The translations under genes and the position numbers were made by a program. From an uncultured Clostridia bacterium (lineage in GTDB: Bacteria; Bacillota; Clostridia; Peptostreptococcales; Anaerovoracaceae), in the NCBI GenBank assembly GCA_934271235.1, contig CAKQQT010000005.1, positions 1 through 64,000 of the forward strand: 64,000 nt of DNA. Direction: 5' to 3'. The notes beneath the pieces were generated by a model. That model was not told the origin of the DNA, did not search any database, and saw nothing but the letters and a program-made list of their open reading frames with translations. Below, one piece after another: positions 34,608-41,990 of this stretch. The first letter of the stretch is position 1. Each line of letters opens with the position of its first letter.

Positions 34608-35252
34608 CTATTCATCTCCCTGCATAATACTTTCATAGGCGTGCTCCACGTGGGTCAGCATCAGCCCTTCAACCTTGGCAGCGTCGCGTTCGCGAATCGC
34701 CTCAAAAATGTCCCGATGTTCTTCCACAGAATGCAGAATTCTTCCTTCATGGCATAGGGAAGCTTGTCGATACTTCATCAGTTTATGGTGAATCGGCGAA
34801 AGGATTGCCCTAAAGATCGGACTGCCGCATTCATCATAGATAATGTCATGGAATTCGGTATCCAGATCTCTGACTTTGTCGGCGTTGTCCTTGCTTGCGT
34901 AAAACTCCTGCTGCTCTAGGATGTCTTTTAACTGCGCAATGCCGTGCTCGCTGATATTTTTGGCCGCCATGGTCGTCGCAATGACTTCCAGCTTCCGTTT
35001 TACCACAAACATATCTTTGACATCGTTCTCGGTAATGCCGAGTACAACCGTCCCTGCCGGAGAATCTCCGATCAAAAGATCGTTTTCCAGTTTAGCAAGC
35101 GCCTCCCGGATCGGGGTCCTGCTGACGCCCAGTTCTTCCGAAAGCTTGCTTTCGCTGATGATCTCTCCTTTCGCATAGACACCGTTTAAGATATTGCTCT
35201 CGATCCTTTCGTACACCTGGTTTGCCAGAGATATCGTTTTATAATCAATCAT
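34608..35252 (-). CDS. GntR-family regulator (FCD type)
   Basis: A 214-residue regulator with an N-terminal winged helix (LSEELGVSRTPIREALAKLE) and a helical C-terminal FCD domain with metal/ligand residues (DLDTEFHDIIYDECG, PIHHKLMKYRQASL, HRDIFEAI). FCD regulators usually bind organic acids. It is embedded between the Re-citrate synthase and aconitase genes, so citrate or a related acid is a plausible effector. A GTATACAAGTATAC palindrome over the operon promoter is its likely operator. Confidence 0.9.
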   Translation of the reverse strand: MIDYKTISLANQVYERIESNILNGVYAKGEIISESKLSEELGVSRTPIREALAKLENDLLIGDSPAGTVVLGITENDVKDMFVVKRKLEVIATTMAAKNISEHGIAQLKDILEQQEFYASKDNADKVRDLDTEFHDIIYDECGSPIFRAILSPIHHKLMKYRQASLCHEGRILHSVEEHRDIFEAIRERDAAKVEGLMLTHVEHAYESIMQGDE

Positions 35253-35266
35253 TGCGTTTGTCCTTT

Positions 35267-36637
35267 CTATTTGATCCCCTGCGCCTGCAGCTCAGCGATC
35301 TTCTGTTCCATCTCTCCTGTCGAAAGACTGGTGGTCCTGCCGTCCGCATACATTTCGTCCACCCATTCTTTCAACGCCTTTACCAGTTCGTCATCTTTGG
35401 TCAGTTTTTCGCTGCCGGTCAGGCGATAGTGCTCGTTCATCCAATAAGCGATGCCGGCCAGACCGGAGGTTTTGCTGACGGATACGCCCGGCGCGCGGTT
35501 AAGGATCTTGGTCGTGTTGAAAATATTATAGATTTCTTCGTCTTTCATCAGGCCGTCCGCGTGAATGCCGGCTTTGGTGACGTTGAAGTTCTCGCCTACA
35601 AACGGGGTCATCGGCGGAATGTCATAGCCGATCTCGCGCTTGAAATAATCGGCGATCTCCGTCACCACGGTCGGGTCCATGCCGTCAAGGGATCCTTTCA
35701 GCGAGGCGTACTCAAAGACCATTGCTTCCAGCGGCACATTGCCGGTCCGTTCACCGATGCCGAGCAGGGAACAGTTGACCGCGCAGGCGCCGTACAGCCA
35801 CGCGGTGGTCGCGTTGGCAACCGCTTTATAGAAATCATTGTGGCCGTGCCATTCAAGCATTTCGCTCGGTACACCCGCGTAGTGCTGCAGACCGTAGATA
35901 ATGCCGGCAACGCTGCGCGGAAGCGCCGCGCCGGAATACGGAACGCCGTATCCCATCGTATCGCAGGCCCGGATCTTGACCGGAATGCCGACTTCAGCCG
36001 AAAGCTTCATGATCTCATTGACAAACGGTACGACAAAGCCGTAAAAGTCTGCTCTTGTAATATCCTCCAGATGGCAGCGCGGTACGACGCCGGCTTCAAA
36101 CGCGTCCCGGATGGTTTCCATATAGAAATCCACCGCCTGTCTTCTGGTCATGTTCATCTTCTTGAAAATATGATAATCGCTGCAGGATACCAGAATGCCG
36201 GTCTCCTTGATACCCAGTTCTTTGACCATCTGAAAGTCTTTTTTCTGCGCGCGGATCCAGGTCGTGATCTCCGGAAACTTGTAGCCCAGCGACATACACT
36301 GATCGATCGCGTCGCGGTCTTTTTGGGTATAAATGAAAAATTCCGACTGGCGGATCAGCCCGTAAGAACCGCCGAGCCGTGCCAGCAGTTTATACAGATC
36401 CACGATCTGTTTGACCGTATACGGCGCCATGGACTGCTGTCCGTCACGGAACGAGGTATCCGTAATCCATACGTCCTCCGGCATGTTCATCGGCACTCTC
36501 CGATGGTTAAACGCCAGTTTCGGAACTTCTTCATAATTAAACATTTCCCGGTATAAATTCGGTTTTTCCACATCCTGCAGATTGTACTTGTAGATACCCT
36601 GTTCCAGCAAATTGGATTTTTTTGAAATCTCAAGCAT
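35267..36637 (-). CDS. Re-citrate synthase (homocitrate/isopropylmalate synthase-like)
   Basis: The 456-residue protein has the HMGL-like TIM barrel: TDTSFRDGQQSMAPYTVKQI near residues 59-78, metal-ligand region HLEDITRADFYGF, and EWHGHNDFYKAVAN. The N-terminal LYREMFNYEEVPKLAFNHRR block and lack of a LeuA regulatory domain match the Re-citrate synthases first described in Clostridium kluyveri, which form citrate from oxaloacetate and acetyl-CoA with opposite stereochemistry to the classical enzyme. No classical citrate synthase is in the window. The operon with aconitase and isocitrate dehydrogenase supports the call. Confidence 0.88.
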   Translation of the reverse strand: MLEISKKSNLLEQGIYKYNLQDVEKPNLYREMFNYEEVPKLAFNHRRVPMNMPEDVWITDTSFRDGQQSMAPYTVKQIVDLYKLLARLGGSYGLIRQSEFFIYTQKDRDAIDQCMSLGYKFPEITTWIRAQKKDFQMVKELGIKETGILVSCSDYHIFKKMNMTRRQAVDFYMETIRDAFEAGVVPRCHLEDITRADFYGFVVPFVNEIMKLSAEVGIPVKIRACDTMGYGVPYSGAALPRSVAGIIYGLQHYAGVPSEMLEWHGHNDFYKAVANATTAWLYGACAVNCSLLGIGERTGNVPLEAMVFEYASLKGSLDGMDPTVVTEIADYFKREIGYDIPPMTPFVGENFNVTKAGIHADGLMKDEEIYNIFNTTKILNRAPGVSVSKTSGLAGIAYWMNEHYRLTGSEKLTKDDELVKALKEWVDEMYADGRTTSLSTGEMEQKIAELQAQGIK

Positions 36638-36765
36638 ATGACATTACCTCCCTTTTGATTTTGAATGAAATGCCGTCCGAGACAGCTCATACATCTTTTC
36701 TGTTTTTCTTTTTTTCTCTTTTTTCGTCATTCGCTTTCATGCGTTAAATCATTCGTTCTCGAACT

Positions 36766-36801
36766 GTATACAAGTATACTTCTATCGTTTTTATCTGTCA
36801 A
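36766..36801 (-). promoter_or_regulatory. Promoter of the Re-citrate synthase operon with overlapping palindrome
   Basis: TTGACA (36796-36801) and TATACT (36773-36778) are 17 bases apart on the minus strand, a near-consensus promoter. The palindrome GTATAC-AA-GTATAC (36766-36779) covers the -10 box, so a bound regulator, most likely the operon's own GntR protein, would block RNA polymerase. Confidence 0.75.
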
Positions 36802-36933
36802 CACTTTTTCAAAAATTGTTCAAAAAATGTTTTTCGTATACCGGATACACCGCTTACGACGCGTCCACATGTCGTCTTTCGCACTCTGTTCCTCACACGT
36901 CTTCCACATTCTTTTCCCTGCGGATAACTTGCA

Positions 36934-36962
36934 AAGTCCTATAAAATGTAGTAAACTAGACC
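36934..36962 (+). promoter_or_regulatory. Candidate promoter for the ornithine-cyclodeaminase-like gene
   Basis: TTGCAA followed by 17 bases and TAAACT on the plus strand. Transcription would begin just before the structured element at 36979-37102. The remaining gap back to the Re-citrate synthase promoter shows no gene. Confidence 0.45.
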
Positions 36963-36978
36963 TATCATAAGCAGATAG

Positions 36979-37102
36979 GACAAAAGTGCACATAACGAAA
37001 TCAAAGATTTCTATGTGCACATGGTGCTCATCTATGAGCGCCGCTCCGCAAGGTGCTTTTGTCGTTATTCCGGAAATATCGCATAACGATATTTCCTACA
37101 TA
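36979..37102 (+). promoter_or_regulatory. Structured 5' leader element, copy 2 (upstream of the ornithine-cyclodeaminase-like gene)
   Basis: GACAAAAGTGC pairs with GGTGCTTTTGTC as an enclosing helix. Inside are a long hairpin (GTGCACATA...TATGTGCAC with inner GAAATC/GATTTC) and a second one (GGTGCTCA-TCTA-TGAGCGCC). A third hairpin, GGAAATATCG-CATAA-CGATATTTCC, follows. The element ends about 35 bases before the start codon. Same order and orientation as at 20453-20573. Confidence 0.6.
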
Positions 37103-37137
37103 CTAAAATAACCGGTTCATACAAGGGGAGGCTGACC

Positions 37138-38151
37138 ATGCAGGAATTTATCATTTTAAATCAGGAAGATATTGCACAGATCTTAACGATGCAGGATGTG
37201 CTTACGGCGGTGGAAAAAGCTTATCGTTACAAGTGCAGCAAGCAAGCGGAACTTTTCCCGCTGGTCTGTCATTCTTTTGAGGATGGTTACGAAGAGTTTG
37301 ATATCAAGAGCGGCAGTGCGGACGGCGCCGGTATTTTCGGCATGAAGCTGGTCAGTGCCTTTGCGCGCAACAGTGATCTGGGGCTCCCGCGGCTGACCGG
37401 TACTATTTTAATTTTTGACCGCAAGACCGGCATGCTTCGGAGTATGATGGACGGCGGCCTGATTACCAATATGCGGACCGGAGCTGCGGGCGGTGTCGGC
37501 TGCCGGGTGCTGGCACGTCCGGAGTCAGAAACCGTTCTGCTCGTCGGGACCGGCGCGCAGGGTCCGATGCTGCTTCGCGCGGTGCTCTCCGTCATGCGGC
37601 AGATCAAGAGGATCCTTGTGATCAATCCGCACACGCCGCAAAAGGCAAAGGCTTTTGCGGAAGATTTTCGTCAGGTCCTTGCCGCGGAATTTCCGCATTT
37701 CGCCTCACACATCACACTGGAAGCCATCGACGATCTGCAAAGCGGATGCAGGCAGGCCGATATGATCCTGACGGCTACTCCGGCACGCACCGGCATCATC
37801 AAAGCCGACTGGATCCGCCCCGGCACACACCTTTCCTGCATCGGTTCAGATATGGAGGGCAAGCAAGAGCTGGAGGAAGCGCTGACTGCCAAAGCGCATG
37901 TTTTCTGCGACGACCTTGCGCAGGTCCTTGCGGTCGGGGAATGTGAAAAAGCAGTGAAAGCAGGCCTGCTTTCACCTGCGGATATCACCGAGATCGGAGA
38001 TGTTCTGCTCGGCAAAGCCGCCGGACGGCAAAATGATGCGGAGATTACGATCTTCGACAGCACCGGCATCGGCTTACAGGATCTTATGACTGCATCTTTC
38101 GTAACCGATCTTGCCGAAGACCGAAACCTTGGTATCCATGCGCAGCTATAA
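37138..38151 (+). CDS. Ornithine cyclodeaminase/mu-crystallin family protein
   Basis: The 337-residue protein has the family's N-terminal substrate domain and a Rossmann domain beginning at VLLVGTGAQG (about residues 141-150). DGGLITNMRTGAAGGVGCRV is the typical segment before it. Members act as ornithine cyclodeaminase, alanine dehydrogenase, or imino-acid (ketimine) reductases, and sequence alone does not decide. It is followed 61 bases later by a creatininase-like gene, so the pair probably handles one small nitrogen compound. The start follows GGGGAGG. Confidence 0.85.
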   Translation: MQEFIILNQEDIAQILTMQDVLTAVEKAYRYKCSKQAELFPLVCHSFEDGYEEFDIKSGSADGAGIFGMKLVSAFARNSDLGLPRLTGTILIFDRKTGMLRSMMDGGLITNMRTGAAGGVGCRVLARPESETVLLVGTGAQGPMLLRAVLSVMRQIKRILVINPHTPQKAKAFAEDFRQVLAAEFPHFASHITLEAIDDLQSGCRQADMILTATPARTGIIKADWIRPGTHLSCIGSDMEGKQELEEALTAKAHVFCDDLAQVLAVGECEKAVKAGLLSPADITEIGDVLLGKAAGRQNDAEITIFDSTGIGLQDLMTASFVTDLAEDRNLGIHAQL

Positions 38152-38212
38152 CGCAGACGATGAAAAACACAGACAATTCGAGAATCATCAAGAATCATAA
38201 GGAGAAAAAAAT

Positions 38213-38989
38213 ATGAAGACTTATTTACTGGAAGAAATGACTTGGCCCGAGATACAGGCCGCAATGGAAAACGGATATGATACGGTCGTTATTTATGCCG
38301 CGTCCATTGAACAGCACGGACCTGCCCTGCCGGAGATGACCGATACGGTACTCGGCTACGCTGCCGCTGCGGATCTTGCGAAACGTCTCGGCAGCGCTTT
38401 GGCTGCACCTCTGATCCGTCCGGGTCTGTCTGCACATCACATGTGCTTTCCGGGCAGTGTCACCCTGCGGCCGGAAACCTTTCGCGCGGTAGTCGAAGAC
38501 TATATCGCGGCCTATGTGCATCACGGCTTTCAGACGATCGTTCTGGCGTCCTCGCACGGCGGCAACTTCCATGCGCTGGAAGAGATCGCGCAGCAGCAGT
38601 CCGCACAGTATCCTCATGTGCGTATCGTTTGCGGCTGCAGCCTTGAGGAACTGGACGCGGCGCTTGCAGATCTTGAAGTCATTGAGGGGCTCCCCGCCGG
38701 AACCTGCGGCGGTCATGCCTGTGATTGGGAAACTTCCATTATGATGATGCTTGATGAAGATTATGTTCGCAAAGACAAACTGCAGCGTGGTCACGTCGGT
38801 GTTCTTACAGAAGAATTGCTTCGTCGTTTCTTTGAAGACGGAGTCAAGTCCGTCAGCGAGATCGGTGTCATGGGCGATCCAACCGGCGCGAACGCCGCAC
38901 GCGGCATCCGTTACTTCCAATACCTTCAGGATCTGCAGGAAAAAGCCGTCCGTAAGCATATTCTGGAATGGGATGTCAAAAACAAATAA
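38213..38989 (+). CDS. Creatininase-family amidohydrolase
   Basis: A 258-residue metal-dependent amidohydrolase of the creatininase superfamily: ASIEQHGPALPEMTD gives Glu and His ligands, LASSHGGNFHALEEIAQ another His/Gly block, and GGHACDWETSIMM the C-terminal ligand Glu. Family members open cyclic amides (creatinine) or cleave other small C-N bonds, including intermediates of cofactor synthesis. It follows the ornithine-cyclodeaminase-like gene and has an AAGGAG site. The substrate is unknown. Confidence 0.88.
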   Translation: MKTYLLEEMTWPEIQAAMENGYDTVVIYAASIEQHGPALPEMTDTVLGYAAAADLAKRLGSALAAPLIRPGLSAHHMCFPGSVTLRPETFRAVVEDYIAAYVHHGFQTIVLASSHGGNFHALEEIAQQQSAQYPHVRIVCGCSLEELDAALADLEVIEGLPAGTCGGHACDWETSIMMMLDEDYVRKDKLQRGHVGVLTEELLRRFFEDGVKSVSEIGVMGDPTGANAARGIRYFQYLQDLQEKAVRKHILEWDVKNK

Positions 38990-39064
38990 AAAAAATTTGT
39001 TTTTTCGCAAAAAAAGCTACGAAAAACAGCAAAAGTATGCTATACTATTCAAGCAGGCTTTTGT

Positions 39065-39139
39065 GGACCATTAGCTCAACGGATAGAGTAGCGCTCTCCG
39101 AAGGCGTTGATCGGGGTTCGATTCCCCGATGGTTCACCA
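39065..39139 (+). tRNA. tRNA-Arg (anticodon CCG)
   Basis: Acceptor GGACCAT pairs with ATGGTTC, the anticodon loop CTCCGAA gives anticodon CCG, the T-arm is GGGGTTCGATTCCCC, and CCA is encoded. Confidence 0.94.
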
Positions 39140-39143
39140 ACTC

Positions 39144-39179
39144 AAAAACCGCAGGATTTTAGGATCACTGCGGTTTTTT
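39144..39179 (+). terminator. Terminator after tRNA-Arg
   Basis: AAAAACCGCAG pairs with CTGCGGTTTTT and is followed by T-rich sequence. The stretch on to 39424 holds no gene, only short degenerate direct repeats (CCAATTG(T/G)TTAATGG twice at about 39362-39400). Confidence 0.85.
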
Positions 39180-39424
39180 ATGTATTTCTTTATATCGTTT
39201 CTGCTCCTTTGCATAGCTTTCATAGCTTTTCCCAGCGTTTCCCAGCATTTCTTGGAGTTTCGAGGTTTTTTGTATTGCTGCATGCCGGCGACATATCGGT
39301 GCGTCGCCACGGGCATTTTTGGAAGCCGCGGTGCAGAGGGAAAATGTCTGAATGGATAATGGCCAATTGTTTAATGGTAGATGTCCAATTGGTTAATGGA
39401 TCATGCTAAGCAATACCTCAGCGC

Positions 39425-40315
39425 CTACTTATCCTCTCCCATATCGGTAAAGCCTTTGCCCTCTCCCCATACGGTGTTGACCTGCAGGATCGTGACGAAC
39501 GCCTGCGGATCGTTCTCCAGAAGATACTTCTTGATGACCATGCTTTCACGCGGAGAGCAGAGGACGACCAGCTGCTTGCGGTGCGTTCCGGTATATTCGC
39601 CTACGATGTCGTAGCTGGAAACACCGCGGCGGATTTCATGCATGATATAATCTGCCGCTTCTTTCCCGGCGGAAGTGATGATCTGCATCTGCACGATCTT
39701 GGTCTCAAAGCCGTACATGATAAAGTCTACGACTTTGGAAGCGATGATCTGGGTGACCAGCGCATAAAGCGCGATGTTGCGTCCGAAGATAAACGCCGAG
39801 ATCACGATGATCGTGCAGTCCAGCACCAGCAGGATCCGACTGATATCCACCTGCGGCATCCATTTTTTCTTGATGATCTTGGCGATTGACTCGGTACCGC
39901 AGAACGAATAGCCGCGCCAAAAAACGAAACCGTTGCAGGCGCCTGCAAAAATGCCGCAGAAGATCGCCGCAAGCAGCAGGTCTTTTTGTTCCAGCAGCTG
40001 GAAGTCGAAACGTTCAAACACAAACAGGATCGCCGGATACAGCAGGGTCACGACCAGGACCTTTTTTGCCTCCCGAAAACCCAGCAGGACAATGACCACG
40101 ATCCAGATCACGATCGCCAGCGCGTAATACAGCACCGAAAAGTCCACATTTACATAATTCTGAATGATCCGCACGATACCGGTCAGTCCGCCGCAGGTCA
40201 AACCGTTGGGGATCATGACCGCTGTGGTCGAGAACGCGCCGATGGCACAGCCGATCACCAAAAAGAGCATGTCGGCAATGGTCCGTTTTATATGCAGATT
40301 TTTTTCTTTTTCCAT
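39425..40315 (-). CDS. YitT-family membrane protein (DUF161/DUF2179)
   Basis: A 296-residue membrane protein: about six membrane segments starting at TIADMLFLVIGCAIGAFSTT (residue 11 on), with MIPNGLTCGGLTGI typical of YitT, then a cytoplasmic DUF2179 domain (GKEAADYIMHEIRRGVSSYD, then RKQLVVLCSPRE). Function of the family is unknown; transport is assumed. The ATG at 40313-40315 follows AAGGAAG; the longer frame upstream is not conserved-looking. Confidence 0.88.
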   Translation of the reverse strand: MEKEKNLHIKRTIADMLFLVIGCAIGAFSTTAVMIPNGLTCGGLTGIVRIIQNYVNVDFSVLYYALAIVIWIVVIVLLGFREAKKVLVVTLLYPAILFVFERFDFQLLEQKDLLLAAIFCGIFAGACNGFVFWRGYSFCGTESIAKIIKKKWMPQVDISRILLVLDCTIIVISAFIFGRNIALYALVTQIIASKVVDFIMYGFETKIVQMQIITSAGKEAADYIMHEIRRGVSSYDIVGEYTGTHRKQLVVLCSPRESMVIKKYLLENDPQAFVTILQVNTVWGEGKGFTDMGEDK

Positions 40316-40424
40316 ATCTTCCTTGTTCCTTTCCGAATCTTTGAGCCGGACTCCCGCCGGATGCATAGAAAGCGTCCGCGAACTTGCGATGTCCCAGCCA
40401 TGCAGGATCTGCAGCATGCGGGAT

Positions 40425-41918
40425 CTACAAGCGATCCGGTACCGTGATCTCGCAGAACGCGAGGTTGCCGAACACATCCGCAGTCTTAACACGGATGCGC
40501 CTGCCTAAGATCTGTGCGGGGGCGGCTTCCCAACTCATCTGCAGGGCAAGCTTTCCCTTCTGTCTGTATTCTGCCCGCTGCGCGCAAAAAACATCATCCT
40601 TTGCGCATGGGTTGTTTTCACAGTCACCGTCTTTTCGCGCATCCGCGCCGTGCGCAGCAGGCCCGTTCGTGTCATGTCCGCGCGCGTCGATGCACCAGTG
40701 ATCCAACAGCGCAAAGACATCCTGCTCCAGCGCCTGGCTGGTCGTCTGCCGGGATTTGCTGGGCAGAGTCTCCGGCATCTGCTTCAGACGGTAGTCTTTG
40801 AGTCGGACCGTTACCAGGATCCGGTCTGCAAACAACGTCGGTTCGGTCTGTACTTCTGCCTCGATCTTGGCGTTTTCCTGCGCGAACAGCCCAGCTTCCC
40901 AATGCTTTGCGTCCGTCAAGACTTCTGCCGCGAAACCATCCCTTTGAAAACGTTTTACCGCATGGACCAACGCCGGAAAGCCGCTGTCACAGCAGATCCA
41001 GTTCCGACCGCATTTGGCCGCAGCCGCGCCCAGCGTTCCGGAACCGCTGAAAAAATCGCAAACCAGATCGCCCGGCCTGCTCCCTGCTTCCAGGATCCGC
41101 AGCAGCAAGGCTTCGGGCTTCTGCGTCGCGTATCCCGTACGCTCTGCAGAGGTCCGGCCGACCATATCGATCGTCCAGACATCTTTCATGTTGACCATCG
41201 TGTACCAGCCGCGTTCGTCGCAGAATTCCTCGACGCCCTTGAAACGATAAGGCTTCAGGCCGCGATTGTAGGATTTTTCTTTCGGCAGCTGCAGATAGTA
41301 GCGGGAAGTCTTGGCATAAACAAGGATCGTATCATGCTTGCGCGCAAAATGCCGCTTGCTGCTGCCGCCCGATTTGTACTGCCAGATGATCTCATTGACA
41401 AAATTGCGATCGCCGAAGATCTCGTCCAGAAGGATCTTTACATAATGTACGCTGTGCCAATCCAGATGCACCCAGATAGTCCCCTCGTCAGCGAGCAGAT
41501 CCCGCATATAAAGCAGCCGCACACACAGCATGCGCAGATAACTTTCCATACCGCTTTCCCAGACATCCTCATACGCCCGATGGCGGATCCGCCTGCTGCA
41601 TTCCGCCTCCGTAAGCTTCGGCGTGCCGGTCTCCGCCGCCTGCGCGACCGGGATCTCGGCAACCGCGTCGTAGTTCGCTTTACTGAAAAACGGCGGATCG
41701 ATATAGATCTGCTGCACTTTGCCCTGCAGTTCCCGCTCCGTGAGCAGGTATTTCATAAACCCCGCGTTATCGGCACAGGCCAGCGTCCCGCAGCTGCCGG
41801 TTCCTTGGAGTCCGGCTCCCTGCAGACGCTCGATCGTCCGGAAGGTTCCGGCTTTTCCCTGTTCATATTCCATGCGGCTCTGCTCGATGATCTCGGCAAA
41901 ATGACAGATCAGACTCAT
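40425..41918 (-). CDS. Solitary beta-class DNA methyltransferase (N6-adenine/N4-cytosine type)
   Basis: The 497-residue enzyme has motif IV DPPF at residues 74-77 (IYIDPPFFSKANYD), then the target-recognition region, and motif I DFFSGSGTLG at 288-297 preceded by QKPEALLLRILEAG. The order IV before I marks the beta class, and DPPF points to amino-methylation of adenine or cytosine. It lacks a restriction endonuclease partner in the neighbourhood. The last 170 residues, including an Asp/His/Gly-rich insert, do not match a family I recognise. Confidence 0.88.
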   Translation of the reverse strand: MSLICHFAEIIEQSRMEYEQGKAGTFRTIERLQGAGLQGTGSCGTLACADNAGFMKYLLTERELQGKVQQIYIDPPFFSKANYDAVAEIPVAQAAETGTPKLTEAECSRRIRHRAYEDVWESGMESYLRMLCVRLLYMRDLLADEGTIWVHLDWHSVHYVKILLDEIFGDRNFVNEIIWQYKSGGSSKRHFARKHDTILVYAKTSRYYLQLPKEKSYNRGLKPYRFKGVEEFCDERGWYTMVNMKDVWTIDMVGRTSAERTGYATQKPEALLLRILEAGSRPGDLVCDFFSGSGTLGAAAAKCGRNWICCDSGFPALVHAVKRFQRDGFAAEVLTDAKHWEAGLFAQENAKIEAEVQTEPTLFADRILVTVRLKDYRLKQMPETLPSKSRQTTSQALEQDVFALLDHWCIDARGHDTNGPAAHGADARKDGDCENNPCAKDDVFCAQRAEYRQKGKLALQMSWEAAPAQILGRRIRVKTADVFGNLAFCEITVPDRL

Positions 41919-41937
41919 GCTCCAAGCTTCCTTTCAT

Positions 41938-41970
41938 AAAAAAATGCACCATGTAATACGGTGCATTTTT
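41938..41970. terminator. Terminator between methyltransferase and acyl-CoA synthetase genes
   Basis: AAAAATGCACC pairs with GGTGCATTTTT around ATGTAATAC, with A/T runs on both sides, so it can work both ways. It follows the acyl-CoA synthetase on the minus strand. Confidence 0.8.
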
Positions 41971-41990
41971 GCGTTCCAAAGTTTTGTGTA

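Noticed and set aside
35267..36637. 2-isopropylmalate or homocitrate synthase
   Set aside because: No C-terminal leucine-regulatory domain, and the operon holds aconitase and isocitrate dehydrogenase but no leuB or leuCD. Re-citrate synthase fits better.
39190..39424. Small gene between tRNA-Arg and the YitT gene
   Set aside because: Only short frames without start signals. The stretch has degenerate short direct repeats but no supported gene.
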